Counted from the stretch's first letter, positions 16,901 to 25,439 are shown. The stretch: DNA of 64,000 bases from Clostridium sp. AF15-31 (GCF_003461625.1 NZ_QTXL01000003.1:186001-250000), one strand, 5' to 3'. The notes: a model not told the origin generated them from the sequence alone. Numbers and translations: made by a program.

Positions 16901-19348
16901 CAGGCTATCCAGTTTGATGGCTGTTGCCTTTACTTCTTCCTCTGTATCATCACCGGAATTTGTTCCATAATAAGTCTTCACGCCTACAGCAGCAAGTTCT
17001 GCCGCAGAGGCTGTCTTTGTACTATAATTCGTTGCATTCTTCTTTGCATAAGATAACTTTACTGTCTTATCATTCTTGTGAACCAGATAAAGTCCTGCTG
17101 CCGCACCAACCAGTCCGGCATTATAATCAAGTGCTACTTCATTGCAATAATAATCTCCCTGATCGTCTTTATAGGTTCCATCCGCCCCGGGTCCGCCTAC
17201 CAATGCTCCAAGCAGCGTATAATGATCACTATTTATGATCTTCGAATCTGTCGATCTGGATGCCGCTCTGTGATGCGGATATTTACTGGAGTTCTCATTA
17301 TAGCCTACGATATAGCATCGTTTATTCGGATTATCTCCTAACATATAGTTCATCTGACTGGTTGCCCAGTCTGCATATGTTGTTTTTCCTGTCAGCTTAT
17401 CATATACCAGACCGGTAAACTGCTCTGCTGCACTGTATCTGCAGGAGCCCCAGTCACTAACACAGTTAAATACTCCATCGATGGCACTCTTGCCTTTGCA
17501 TACATCTGTAATGCTTGCAATCTTTGCAGTATCCTTCTGCAGCATGCATGCCAGTGCTCCGGTATTTGCCCAGTCGATCACCCAGTACTGATTCACACCA
17601 TTACCGGAATTATCTTTGTATGTATTATAAACTGAATTATAAGAGGTATTGCCTGTAGCAACAGCAAGCGCACTTGCTGCAAGTGCATAGTCATCACCAT
17701 ATGACGTAGACGCATAAAATGATGATGCGCCCTCGGTTGCACATGCTTTATTATTTTTCTCTACAAATGTAAAGAGATCCTTTGCTGTCTTTAAATCCTC
17801 ATTATTTCCAAAGTTAATATAGTTCAATGCCAGCGCTGCGATCGCAACACTCACTTCATCTGTAGCCGGATTGCTCGCATCTGCAAAGAATGCCGGACGA
17901 CTGATCGTCTGTCCCTCCGGTGCTGTCCATACACCATGATCTGTATTACCGTCACCTACCTGATAGCAGAATGCGATAACCTGATCTCCCTCGTACACTG
18001 TACACCGCTTAAAGTAATCGCAGAAATAATCCGTGATCTTCTTCAGATGTTCCTTCTGACCAAGCTCGTCAAATGCATCCTTGAACTGATAATAGCTCAT
18101 TCCAAGCATAGATGCTGCATATCCCTGTGGAAGTCCGAATTTCACATGATCGCCTGCATCATGGAAACCACCGGAAGCATCTACATTGTAGGTTTTTCCA
18201 TTCTTTGTATATGTTATATTTTTATCATAGGTATGGCAGTTTCCACGCCAGGAAAGTGCACAGGTGTCTTCCAGATAACCACACATATTTGCGTCATAGA
18301 AATACAGACTTTCCTGCAATGCCTTTGCATAGTTGAATTCTACATCCAGATCTTTATTCGTTGTGGTATCACCGGATGAGGTTCCACCGGAACCACCGGA
18401 ACCGCCTGTATTATCATTCGTATCCCCTTTGGAATAATCCACAGAGGATGAAGTGCCTTTGTTATAATAAACTCCCTTCACCTGAATACTGGATGCCTCT
18501 ACATATTTTGACGAGAAACCGCCACCCGGAATGTCATTTTTCATTGTTCCTGCTGCAAGAACTGCATTTGCACCACTCTTCATCGGATACATATAGATCG
18601 TATCACCATCTGCTACAAAAGTCGCATTCCAACACTTAAATGCCGAAGCCGTACCGGATGGTACCTGCAGCACTACGATCCAGTCACAGATTGATGCTCC
18701 CGTATTATTGCTGATCGCCATTTCAAAGCCTGACCAGTCATTGCTTGGTGTTCCCTGATTCTTCACGGTTGCTGTCACACCTGATGAATACTCTCTCTCT
18801 GTTCCAAAATCAGAAGAATCGGAACCGCTGCCGGAATCTCCACCTGAACTGCTGCCTGAGTTTACCAGAACCGCCTCTTTAATCTTGTATGTAATACTTG
18901 TTACATTTTCAAACTGAAAACCGAAATTATATAACTGACCGGATTTGCTATAGAATTGTGTCAGGTCCAGTTCTACGGTCTGAGTGCCGGAGCCTGCATT
19001 CACATTGATCCATTCACCCTTCCATGTTCCTTTCGCATTTACAAATGCCTGTCCGCCAATATTTCCCGTTCCATTGACTGATGATACCTCGAAGCTGACA
19101 CGAAGCTTGGTAAGCCCCGCACTCTTAAGCTCCGACAGATCGCTGTATCCGCCATTTCCAAGATCAAGGCTGACCTGATTATCCACATTTCCACTTGCTG
19201 TCACCTGATCCGTACTGTAAGACAGCGCAATCGTCTCCCCCGCTGCCTCTGTCTTGTCTGAAGGAATCACTACAAGGCTTACTGCCATTGCAAATGACAG
19301 CATCCATGCTATGACCCTTGTAACCCATTTGTCCCTTTGTCTGCTCAT
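13973..19348 (-). CDS. Giant secreted multidomain GH9 endoglucanase
   Basis: Predicted extracellular beta-1,4-glucanase, 1791 residues. Domains in order: signal peptide (1-36); jelly-roll carbohydrate-binding module-like (40-165); Ser/Gly linker; CBM2-like module with many Trp (182-300); GH9 catalytic domain (about 335-760) with the base region DAGDHVKFGLP (Asp397, Asp400), the PHHRAAS motif (691-697), and general-acid Glu737 in NEVALDYNAG; Big2 (808-888); Ig-like (894-998); two YDG-like repeats (about 1000-1200); a Val/Gly-rich beta-helix-like stretch (about 1350-1480); another Big2; a Thr/Pro linker; and two or three Lys-rich Ig-like repeats to the end. There is no dockerin, LPXTG or SLH; the basic C-terminus may hold it to the wall by charge. 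A good promoter and terminator flank it, so it is a single-gene unit. Confidence 0.93.
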   Translation of the reverse strand: MSRQRDKWVTRVIAWMLSFAMAVSLVVIPSDKTEAAGETIALSYSTDQVTASGNVDNQVSLDLGNGGYSDLSELKSAGLTKLRVSFEVSSVNGTGNIGGQAFVNAKGTWKGEWINVNAGSGTQTVELDLTQFYSKSGQLYNFGFQFENVTSITYKIKEAVLVNSGSSSGGDSGSGSDSSDFGTEREYSSGVTATVKNQGTPSNDWSGFEMAISNNTGASICDWIVVLQVPSGTASAFKCWNATFVADGDTIYMYPMKSGANAVLAAGTMKNDIPGGGFSSKYVEASSIQVKGVYYNKGTSSSVDYSKGDTNDNTGGSGGSGGTSSGDTTTNKDLDVEFNYAKALQESLYFYDANMCGYLEDTCALSWRGNCHTYDKNITYTKNGKTYNVDASGGFHDAGDHVKFGLPQGYAASMLGMSYYQFKDAFDELGQKEHLKKITDYFCDYFKRCTVYEGDQVIAFCYQVGDGNTDHGVWTAPEGQTISRPAFFADASNPATDEVSVAIAALALNYINFGNNEDLKTAKDLFTFVEKNNKACATEGASSFYASTSYGDDYALAASALAVATGNTSYNSVYNTYKDNSGNGVNQYWVIDWANTGALACMLQKDTAKIASITDVCKGKSAIDGVFNCVSDWGSCRYSAAEQFTGLVYDKLTGKTTYADWATSQMNYMLGDNPNKRCYIVGYNENSSKYPHHRAASRSTDSKIINSDHYTLLGALVGGPGADGTYKDDQGDYYCNEVALDYNAGLVGAAAGLYLVHKNDKTVKLSYAKKNATNYSTKTASAAELAAVGVKTYYGTNSGDDTEEEVKATAIKLDSLIVELTEGLDTTIRAMVTPKTAEQKVIWKSENKKVATVSETGKVTAVGAGETTVTATTTDGTNLTASCRVTVKAAPKAEFVTDRTALTCAPVIYGYEAGSTASLVLENKGNDTGSVTIQLEKSTDSPFEISGDTSIKVAASDKTTVVVALKTGKDTGSYSDNLLVEADNGQSYQIPVSATVEKCPVTGITFPTAGMIVTGQTLSESKLSGGDETYGTFAWADAAAKPERGTYQGQVVLTLRSDAKKNYAFDQITGYDAAAGTITQNVTVTVSRAGLPAITFPEASELVYGQKLSDSTLAGGSTEYGTFAWSTPDVTMGEQEVANGINQYEVVFTWSDTSKKRYQIEDSDEDAVYKKMVSVKVRKAEQTAVPDAVTLLARTKDTIRISGQAGVRYSVDGTTWKQAASNGETIEFAGLRSFTKYTVSGRYAETATAYAGKTVELLTVYTLVQDPYTIDIAKIADKEYQDALRTDDGRITVSYTEPVLTLTEDGRDYVITGKNKELVIKAGRATKITLDQAEVGAVAIIGNADGKTEIVRKGTVTIAGNVETDGGLVISGNGSLVVSGKISAAGDITIKGGKVSVDEGISAGGTVLIRDAELAAETDETGTAIKADTVRIEDSKVTVGADQVTKKPPIKSDNIILVGDNTVASSSGSKDIFSSKPKDENGDEIPDTILIEKITLNKTSVVLNIGDTERIAVAAVIPANATRKTFDWKSSNEKVASVSQTGEVKGVSAGTAVVTVTAKDGSGVTGSCTVTVKKKETVTPTPTPNPEKPTTEKTTTEKPTTDEPTTEAPKKTVKPAKVKIQAATKKIAPGKKLTLKATVTPKKATNKKVKWTIRKSDKKYASINSKGVLTVKKAAKGKTIKVTATAVGNSKVKATYTVKVMKKAVKKVTITSKKKAVKKVTIKKKQSITLKAKLTPTKGISKEVTWTSSNPKVAKVTAKGKVTGKKKGTVKITAKAKDGSGKKATITIKVK

Positions 19349-19445
19349 ACCTTCTCCTTCCTTTTTCTCAAAAGCCGTTCCAGCAATACCATCCCCTCAT
19401 GCCATGATCTCACTGAAACAATCCTTCTTATTCGCAGTTAAACTA

Positions 19446-19474
19446 ATTATACCAATAACTACCGGATCCCACAA
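19446..19474 (-). promoter_or_regulatory. Promoter of the GH9 gene
   Basis: On the minus strand TTGTGG (plus 19469-19474), 17 bases, then TATAAT (plus 19446-19451), about 100 bases before the start codon. No catabolite-response element was clearly recognised next to it. Confidence 0.7.
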
Positions 19475-19675
19475 TGAAAATCCACTATCCATCCTTACAA
19501 ATATTACTGGGTATTTTGTTCATTTTAATCTGATCTTATTCTATAAACAGACATAAGGTCCTGACTGCCGGACTACTCATATAATAAACAATGACATCTC
19601 ATCTGTCGGCTCGATGAACATCGGTCGTCATATAGGAATTTATGCAAGTACAATTTCTGCATGATATGTATAACA

Positions 19676-19888
19676 GATAAAGCCCATGTGTAGTAACAGT
19701 CTTCTATGATCGGGAATGACATTCATGTAGTTTCGTAATGAGATACACTCTAGCTGTCAGCACCAAGCCCTTGTCCGAACCCATAGGGTGAGTTAGGGCG
19801 ACTGCTGACAAATAGGCGAGTGTATCGAATAGAAACGAAATGGGTCATAACCGATCATAGAAAGCTGTTACCATACATGGGCTTTATC
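19676..19888 (+). repeat. Long foldback element, loop-motif family, copy 3
   Basis: Arms start with GATAAAGCCCATG (19676) and end with CATGGGCTTTATC (19888) and stay largely complementary inward. Then GTTTC (19730-19734) pairs with GAAAC (19832-19836); the loop GTAATGA (19735-19741) faces GAATA (19827-19831); GATACACTC (19742-19750) pairs with GAGTGTATC (19818-19826). Compared with copy 2, both strands of this helix have changed together. The inner CAGCACCAAGCCC and GGGCGACTGCTGACAAATAGG are almost identical to copy 2. It lies in the 602-base gap between the GH9 gene and the 3D-protein gene; the rest of that gap holds only the GH9 promoter and the 3D terminator. Confidence 0.85.
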
Positions 19889-19907
19889 GTTGCCACACAA
19901 CGAGAAA

Positions 19908-19932
19908 GGACAGAACCCAAAGGGTTCTGTCC
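19908..19932 (-). terminator. Terminator of the 3D-domain protein gene
   Basis: GGACAGAACCC (19908-19918), loop AAA, GGGTTCTGTCC (19922-19932): an 11-bp perfect stem 19 bases past the stop codon on the minus strand, followed by TTTCTCG. Confidence 0.85.
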
Positions 19933-19950
19933 CACTCTGTCTATACTGAA

Positions 19951-20919
19951 TTATTTGACATATACGTCAACAGTTCTTCTTCCGTAGTTTAAAGCTGCCT
20001 GATGGCTTGAGAAGAAAATATCGATTCTGTTACCACGAATTGCACCACCTCTGTCCTCTACGACATATGTGTGACCATCAATGATAAGTTCTGTACCAAA
20101 CGCAAAATTACTTGGTGCCGCAATTGTTCTTCCTTCTGTAGCATATGTACCGCTGGCTGTAATTCCATCGGACTTACCACAACAGTATGAACATCCGCAG
20201 TAAGCTGTTGTTGTGTATGTACCAAGATAAGTTCCTGGCTGGTAGCTGTCATCTTCTACAAGGATTGCACCTGCTGTTGCTTCCTCTGTAGCTTCTGTAG
20301 CTTCGATTCCTGTCTGCTGCTTTTTATCTGTAGCTTCTGTTGTATTCTTCTTTGATTTCTTACCGTTTGACTTTGCTAATTCTGTTTCTTCTGTAGTTGT
20401 TACTTCTGTGTCCTCTGTTGTTACCAGCTCAGTTGTAATATCTTCTGCAGTGATATCTGCGGAGGATGCTTCCTCTGTTGGTTCTTCAGCAGTCTCTTCT
20501 GTAACATCCTCTACGAGGTTTGCACTTGTTGTATCTTCCTTCTCAGCAAAAGCAAGCTCTGCTTCTGTAGCTATTGTGGCATCCTCTGTCGGTACTTCTT
20601 CTTTCTTTGCCAATGCAACTGCTTCTGTTACTTTTCCGGTTTTCTCAATCTTAGCTGATAACTCAGCGTCCTTGATTGACTTCTGTAAATCTGTGTATTC
20701 AATCTTAGAATATTCAACCTTAGTATCTTCAATTGCTGTAGATTCAAGCTGGGATACAGCTATCATTTTTGCATCGGAATGGAGTTTTGATTCATCGGAT
20801 GCAAATGCGATCACAGATGCAACTCCAAGGGAAGTGGATACTACAGCAATACCTGCTCTTTTCAGATATTTCTTAAGATTCTCAGAAAACATCTGGCTGG
20901 AGCTTGAAAATTTCTTCAT
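19951..20919 (-). CDS. Secreted 3D-domain protein (double-psi beta-barrel, Rpf/YabE-like)
   Basis: 322 residues. A basic N-terminus and hydrophobic segment (about 18-35) form a signal peptide or anchor. Residues about 45-225 are low-complexity, rich in Glu, Thr and Ala, with many repeats of the TEAT/TTEDTE type, a likely wall-spanning stalk. The C-terminal 90 residues are a 3D domain with the conserved acidic trio in VVEDRGG and NRIDIFF and the closing TVDVYVK. A CGCSYCC cluster precedes the barrel. Such domains, found in YabE/YuiC and linked to MltA, cut or bind peptidoglycan, so a role in wall turnover or spore-coat/wall remodelling is inferred. It has its own promoter and terminator. Confidence 0.85.
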   Translation of the reverse strand: MKKFSSSSQMFSENLKKYLKRAGIAVVSTSLGVASVIAFASDESKLHSDAKMIAVSQLESTAIEDTKVEYSKIEYTDLQKSIKDAELSAKIEKTGKVTEAVALAKKEEVPTEDATIATEAELAFAEKEDTTSANLVEDVTEETAEEPTEEASSADITAEDITTELVTTEDTEVTTTEETELAKSNGKKSKKNTTEATDKKQQTGIEATEATEEATAGAILVEDDSYQPGTYLGTYTTTAYCGCSYCCGKSDGITASGTYATEGRTIAAPSNFAFGTELIIDGHTYVVEDRGGAIRGNRIDIFFSSHQAALNYGRRTVDVYVK

Positions 20920-20989
20920 AATATTCTCTCCTTAATTTCTTTTCGGTTTCGAAATTGTTACAAAAAGATTAACTCTTGTTTGTATCGTT

Positions 20990-21018
20990 ATTATAATGCC
21001 TGACAATCAAAAGGTCAA
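20990..21018 (-). promoter_or_regulatory. Promoter of the 3D-domain protein gene
   Basis: TTGACC (plus 21013-21018), 17 bases, TATAAT (plus 20990-20995), read on the minus strand, 71 bases upstream of the start codon. Confidence 0.8.
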
Positions 21019-21224
21019 GCAAACCAGCTATTTTTATTAATTATGTCGTGGTTACAAAATCTATCATCATTATTTTGTGGTATTTATAACCAATTTACAT
21101 ATTAATCATTTGTGCATATTATACATTTTAACATCTTAACAATTATGCAACAACTTAGCACATTGGACACTTCCACGAAGGGAATTTCTTAATTTTTAGT
21201 ATCAAAACTGCAATTTTTCTTAAA

Positions 21225-21292
21225 AAAAACAGAAACAATTCAGAAATATATACGCATATAGCTGTAAATATTTCGAAATCATCTCTGTTTTT
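21225..21292 (-). terminator. Possible terminator of the dapB-dusB operon
   Basis: AAAAACAGA (21225-21233) pairs with TCTGTTTTT (21284-21292) across a 50-base AT-rich loop, 66 bases after the dusB stop; the minus strand ends in a run of eight T. The short stem and long loop make it uncertain. The remaining gap 20920-21357 is AT-rich and holds only the 3D-gene promoter. Confidence 0.4.
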
Positions 21293-21357
21293 CGCAATAT
21301 CCGCTGGATATATTTTAAAATATTTTCAAAACTGTATCAGAAATGCATCTAAAATTA

Positions 21358-22335
21358 TTACATATCCTCTTTTGCACCTGCTTCAAACAGGGAGCCATCG
21401 GTCCATGCATCAAGCAATTCCACCATCTCGTCATAGCTCTCTACCTGATTGATCAGATTCCGAAGTCTGGAAGAATCATACATACCTGCCGAATACCATG
21501 CCACATGCTTCCGCATCTCATGGATTCCTGTAAATTCCCCTTTAAAATCAATCATCAGTCTGGCATGGCGGAGCATCGTCTCCTTCACCTGCTGCTTATC
21601 CGGTCTTGCCGGAATCTCTCCGGTCTCAAAGTATGTCTTTAATTCATGGAAGATCCATGGGTTGCCGCGCGCACCTCTTCCGATCATAAAGGCATCACAA
21701 TTTGTCTGTTCCTTCATCCGGATCACATCCTCCGGTGTCAGGATATCGCCATTCCCGATCACAGGAATCTTCACAGTCGCTTTCACGTCTGCGATCACGC
21801 CCCAGTCTGCATGACCATGATAATACTGTTCTCTGGTTCTTCCATGAACAGCCACAGCAGCCGCACCGCATTCCTCTGCTATATGTGCGATTTCCGGTGC
21901 ATTAATATGCCCGCCGTCAAATCCACTTCGAATCTTGATCGTAATCGGCAGCTTACACGCTTTTGTCATTGCTGATACGATCTTTCCTATTAGCAACGGA
22001 TCCTTCATCAGTGCAGACCCCTCGCCGTTATTTACAATCTTTGGAACCGGACATCCCATATTCACATCGACAAATGCAAATCCACAGTCTTCGATCTTCT
22101 TCGCCATCTCTGCAAGCAGCTCCGGGTCTGAGCCAAATAACTGCACACCGATCGGATCTTCTTCCGGGGAAACCGCAAGAAGCGGAACTGTATTCTTATT
22201 ATTATAGTACAAACCCTTTGCACTGATCATTTCCGTGTATAAAATATCGCAGCCCTGTTCCTTCGCCAGCAAACGAAATGGCTGGTCACATACCCCAGCC
22301 ATTGGTGCTAAAACAAGTTTATTCGTAAAATCCAT
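21358..22335 (-). CDS. dusB: tRNA-dihydrouridine synthase (Dus family)
   Basis: FMN enzyme reducing uridines in the tRNA D-loop. 325 residues. N-terminal TIM barrel: LAPMAGVCDQPFRLLAKEQG, then FVDVNMGCPVPKIV with the catalytic Cys, VHGRTREQYYHGHADW, IPVIGNGDI and MIGRGARGNPWIF for FMN phosphate; a helical C-terminal domain follows. Position and sequence match the DusB group common in Firmicutes, although exact subgroup is not certain. It starts eight bases after coaX stops, last gene of the dapB-DUF6145-coaX-dusB run. Confidence 0.94.
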   Translation of the reverse strand: MDFTNKLVLAPMAGVCDQPFRLLAKEQGCDILYTEMISAKGLYYNNKNTVPLLAVSPEEDPIGVQLFGSDPELLAEMAKKIEDCGFAFVDVNMGCPVPKIVNNGEGSALMKDPLLIGKIVSAMTKACKLPITIKIRSGFDGGHINAPEIAHIAEECGAAAVAVHGRTREQYYHGHADWGVIADVKATVKIPVIGNGDILTPEDVIRMKEQTNCDAFMIGRGARGNPWIFHELKTYFETGEIPARPDKQQVKETMLRHARLMIDFKGEFTGIHEMRKHVAWYSAGMYDSSRLRNLINQVESYDEMVELLDAWTDGSLFEAGAKEDM

Positions 22336-22343
22336 AAATACTC

Positions 22344-23117
22344 CTATGCCTGTTTTTGTTTATCCATAATAATTCGAAGACCATACAGTGTCAGATCCGG
22401 ATCATAGGTATCGATGCAGTCGGTATTCTCATAGATCATCTTACCAAGTCCACCAGTCGCAACAACCTTCATATTATCAAAGCCGGATTCCTTCCGCATA
22501 CGCTTTACAATGTATTCTGTCTGTCCGATATAGCCAAGACATACACCTGCCTGCATACTGGAGATCGTATCCTTACACAGTACCGTATCCGGCACCTTGA
22601 TCTCAATTTCCGGCAGCTTCGCTGTTCCGCTCCATAATGCATTTGCACCCAGGCGAATACCCGGTGAAGTTACACCTGCTATAAATGAACCATCTCCATT
22701 TACCAGATCATATGTGGTTGCAGTTCCAAAATCGATCACCAGCACAGGTCCGCCATACATATGGTACGCTGCTACCGCATCTACGATACGGTCTGCACCA
22801 AGCTGTCTTGGATTTGGAATCGTAATATTAATACCTGTTTTTACCCCAGGCTCCACGATCAGAGGATCTAACTTAAAATATTTTCTTATTCCATTTGTCA
22901 GGGAATGCATCACATTTGGTACTACAGATGCAATAATAACTTCATCAATTACATCTAACGGAAGATTTCTCATTCGAAGCAATTCTCCCAAAAATACACC
23001 AAACTCATCTGAAGTTCTCGATATTCCCGTCGTCATACGGAATGTCTTCTCTAACTTTTCTCCGTCAAATAATCCCATCGTGATATTCGTATTTCCTACA
23101 TCAATTGCAAATAGCAT
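22344..23117 (-). CDS. coaX: Type III pantothenate kinase
   Basis: Phosphorylates pantothenate, first step of coenzyme A synthesis; the type III enzyme needs a monovalent cation and is not inhibited by CoA. 257 residues of ASKHA fold: [12 protein letters not shown] (phosphate 1 motif), [29 protein letters not shown] (phosphate 2) and [11 protein letters not shown]. It lies nine bases after the DUF6145-like gene and eight bases before dusB, thus in one operon. Confidence 0.95.
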   Translation of the reverse strand: MLFAIDVGNTNITMGLFDGEKLEKTFRMTTGISRTSDEFGVFLGELLRMRNLPLDVIDEVIIASVVPNVMHSLTNGIRKYFKLDPLIVEPGVKTGINITIPNPRQLGADRIVDAVAAYHMYGGPVLVIDFGTATTYDLVNGDGSFIAGVTSPGIRLGANALWSGTAKLPEIEIKVPDTVLCKDTISSMQAGVCLGYIGQTEYIVKRMRKESGFDNMKVVATGGLGKMIYENTDCIDTYDPDLTLYGLRIIMDKQKQA

Positions 23118-23126
23118 CTCTCACCT

Positions 23127-23453
23127 CTAATAGTCTTCCAGATAAAATACCTTATAAAACAATTCCAGACTGGAAAACAACTGCTGCTTGTCCTTCTGTA
23201 ACTGCTTGATCTTCAACTCACATCCGATCTCATCATATAACAAATCCTCATCAAATGCTTCTGTTACAAGATTCAGGCTTCCCTCCTGGTCAAATTCAAG
23301 CCTCAGTATACCACCTACATCCTCTGTAAACAATACACACATGATTTTTAATTCTTTTTTTATTTCTTCCGGAAGTCCTTTAAACTCCTCATTCAGATAA
23401 AATTTCTGTTCGTACTTCGAACTAGCACATAATACAACCTTTTCTGGTTTCAT
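23127..23453 (-). CDS. Small conserved protein of unknown function (DUF6145-like)
   Basis: 108 residues, mixed alpha/beta, acidic, no signal peptide or membrane segment. Features are SKYEQKFYLNEEFKGLPEEI near the N-terminus and a Leu/Phe-rich C-terminal helix LQKDKQQLFSSLELFYKVFY. I recall it as a family restricted to Lachnospiraceae and found beside dapB/coaX, but the family name is from memory. A clear GGAG site precedes it, and it lies between dapB and coaX with gaps under ten bases, so it is certainly translated in the operon. Function unknown. Confidence 0.75.
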   Translation of the reverse strand: MKPEKVVLCASSKYEQKFYLNEEFKGLPEEIKKELKIMCVLFTEDVGGILRLEFDQEGSLNLVTEAFDEDLLYDEIGCELKIKQLQKDKQQLFSSLELFYKVFYLEDY

Positions 23454-23461
23454 TGTTTCTC

Positions 23462-24217
23462 CTATCCTATCACATCTGCCATATCATACATGCCTGCCGG
23501 TTTTCCTGCCAGGAATTTTGCGGCTTCTACTGCGCCCTTTGCAAATACTGACTTGGAATATGCTGTATGCTTGAACTCGATCACTTCATCGATTCCCGCA
23601 AAGATGACCTCATGTTCTCCAACAATCGTTCCGCCACGAACGGCTGAGATACCAAGCTCTTTCTTATCTCTCTTTTTTCTGACCTGACTTCTGTCGTAGA
23701 CATATTCATATTCTCCGCCTCTTGCTTCATTAATAGAATCCGCAAGTGCTATCGCTGTTCCGGATGGTGCATCTACCTTCTGGTTATGATGCTTCTCAAC
23801 GATTTCGATATCATAGCCTGCCGGTGCAAATACATTTGCGGCATCCTTTAACAGCTTCATCAAAGTGTTAATTCCAAGTGACATATTGGCTGACTTTAAG
23901 ATTGCAACCTTTGCACTGCATTCTTTTACCTTTGCAAGCTGTTCATCACTTAAACCGGTTGTACAGAGAACTACCGGGATCTGTTTTTCCACGCTGTAAT
24001 CAAGAAGTGCATCCACTGCTACTGCTGCTGCAAAGTCAACGATTACATCTGCCGCCACATCACACTTTTTAATATCTGTAAATACCGGATATCCGTTATC
24101 TCTGTTATCTGCGATATCAATGCCTGCAACGATCTGTGCATTCGGATCATCCGCTACAAGTCCTGTGATCACCTGTCCCATCTTACCATTACATCCATGC
24201 ATTATAATTCGAACCAT
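23462..24217 (-). CDS. dapB: 4-hydroxy-tetrahydrodipicolinate reductase
   Basis: NAD(P)H reduction in the diaminopimelate/lysine pathway, next step after DapA. 251 residues from the chosen start; an ATG 15 bases earlier lies within the GGAGG ribosome site and is unlikely. Nucleotide loop HGCNGKMGQVI; catalytic EKHHNQKVDAPSGTA with the His-His and Lys; LCTTGLSD for cofactor. dapA lies upstream but separated by a terminator at 24321-24347, so dapB begins a second unit with DUF6145, coaX and dusB. No lysine riboswitch was recognised directly in front of dapB. Confidence 0.96.
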   Translation of the reverse strand: MVRIIMHGCNGKMGQVITGLVADDPNAQIVAGIDIADNRDNGYPVFTDIKKCDVAADVIVDFAAAVAVDALLDYSVEKQIPVVLCTTGLSDEQLAKVKECSAKVAILKSANMSLGINTLMKLLKDAANVFAPAGYDIEIVEKHHNQKVDAPSGTAIALADSINEARGGEYEYVYDRSQVRKKRDKKELGISAVRGGTIVGEHEVIFAGIDEVIEFKHTAYSKSVFAKGAVEAAKFLAGKPAGMYDMADVIG

Positions 24218-24320
24218 TTTCTTTTCCTCCATTTATCCTGTGTTTTTCTCATTCTGCCGTAGCAGCCGCCAAATCTCTCATGCAGACATGAGCTTTGGCT
24301 GAGTACCCGCAAACTAAACA

Positions 24321-24347
24321 AAAATCCCGCAGAACCTGCGGGATTTT
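24321..24347 (-). terminator. Terminator of dapA
   Basis: AAAATCCCGCAG (24321-24332), loop AAC, CTGCGGGATTTT (24336-24347): perfect 12-bp stem with A/T runs, between dapA and dapB. It works in either direction. Confidence 0.9.
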
Positions 24348-24443
24348 ATATACTACAGACAGATTCCTGTATCCCTTCTGTCCATCTTTGTTTATATCAT
24401 ACAGCCTAATCCTCTACCGGATCATCTGTATTTTCTTTTTATT

Positions 24444-25328
24444 CTAAAGTAAGCCGTACGCTGTCATTGCGGCTTTTAACTTCTCTACATGTGCAGGCTC
24501 CATCTCTGTTAATGGCATTCTCATTGTTCCGCCGCATAAGCCCATAAGCTCAACTGCTTTCTTAACAGGAATTGGATTTACTTCACAGAACAGTGCCTCA
24601 CACAAATCGATCGTCTTTAACTGGATATCAAGACTTCCCTTTACATCGCCGTCCATGAATTTCTTAACCATATCATGTACATCTCTTGGAGCAATATTTG
24701 CTGTTACAGAGATAACACCCTTTCCACCTAATGACAGGAGTGGTACTACCTGATCATCGTTACCGGAATAAATATCGATACAGCCATCTGCCAGTTTTGC
24801 AAGCTTAACTACCTGTGCGATATTACCGGACGCTTCCTTGATACCTACGATATTTGGTACAGTCTTTGCAAGTGTAACTGCTGTCTCCGGCTGAATGTTA
24901 CATCCTGTACGGGATGGTACATTGTATAAGATAATTGGAATCTTTACAGAATTCGCAATAGCTGTAAAGTGTGCGATCAGACCATTCTGGGTTGCCTTGT
25001 TGTAATATGGTGTTACTAACAGTAATCCATCTACGCCATAGCTCTCTGCCTCTGTAGAAAGGTAAATAGCTGTTCCTGTACAATTAGAACCTGCACCTGC
25101 GATAACAGGGATTCTGTGATCTACATATTCTACACATGCCTTTATACATGCGAGATGTTCTTCATGTGATAATGTAGCTGCTTCACCTGTTGTTCCACAT
25201 ACGATAATGGCATCTGTACCATTTGCAATATGGAATTCAACAAGCTCCTTCATCTTATCGAAATCAACCTCGCCATTCTCCTTAAATGGTGTTACTAACG
25301 CTACACCTGAACCTTCAAAAATTGACAT
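24444..25328 (-). CDS. dapA: 4-hydroxy-tetrahydrodipicolinate synthase
   Basis: Condenses pyruvate and aspartate semialdehyde, first committed step of lysine and diaminopimelate synthesis. 294 residues, TIM barrel. GTTGEAATLSHEEH at about 45-58, Tyr135 in YNVPSRTG, and Schiff-base Lys164 in VGIKEASGN. Start is preceded by AGGAGG. The gene is a single-gene unit governed by the lysine riboswitch and attenuator at 25401-25585, and ended by the 24321-24347 terminator. Confidence 0.97.
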   Translation of the reverse strand: MSIFEGSGVALVTPFKENGEVDFDKMKELVEFHIANGTDAIIVCGTTGEAATLSHEEHLACIKACVEYVDHRIPVIAGAGSNCTGTAIYLSTEAESYGVDGLLLVTPYYNKATQNGLIAHFTAIANSVKIPIILYNVPSRTGCNIQPETAVTLAKTVPNIVGIKEASGNIAQVVKLAKLADGCIDIYSGNDDQVVPLLSLGGKGVISVTANIAPRDVHDMVKKFMDGDVKGSLDIQLKTIDLCEALFCEVNPIPVKKAVELMGLCGGTMRMPLTEMEPAHVEKLKAAMTAYGLL

Positions 25329-25400
25329 AAATTTTTCCTCCTTAAAATCTAAAACCTGTAAATCCTCGTGGAATCAATTTTACTTCTTCTATACAGCATA

Positions 25401-25428
25401 AAAGGCCGGCACGCGAGCGCCGACCTTT
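25401..25428 (-). terminator. Riboswitch-controlled terminator before dapA
   Basis: AAAGGCCGGC (25401-25410) against GCCGACCTTT (25419-25428); the single mismatch is a G-U pair in minus-strand RNA. A T run follows on the minus strand. It lies between the lysine aptamer and the dapA start, so it is the expression platform. Confidence 0.85.
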
Positions 25429-25439
25429 AGAAATAATAT

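Noticed and set aside
13973..19348. Cellulosomal dockerin in the GH9 protein
   Set aside because: No duplicated DxNxD calcium-loop segment in the C-terminal part, which is instead Ig-like and Lys-rich.
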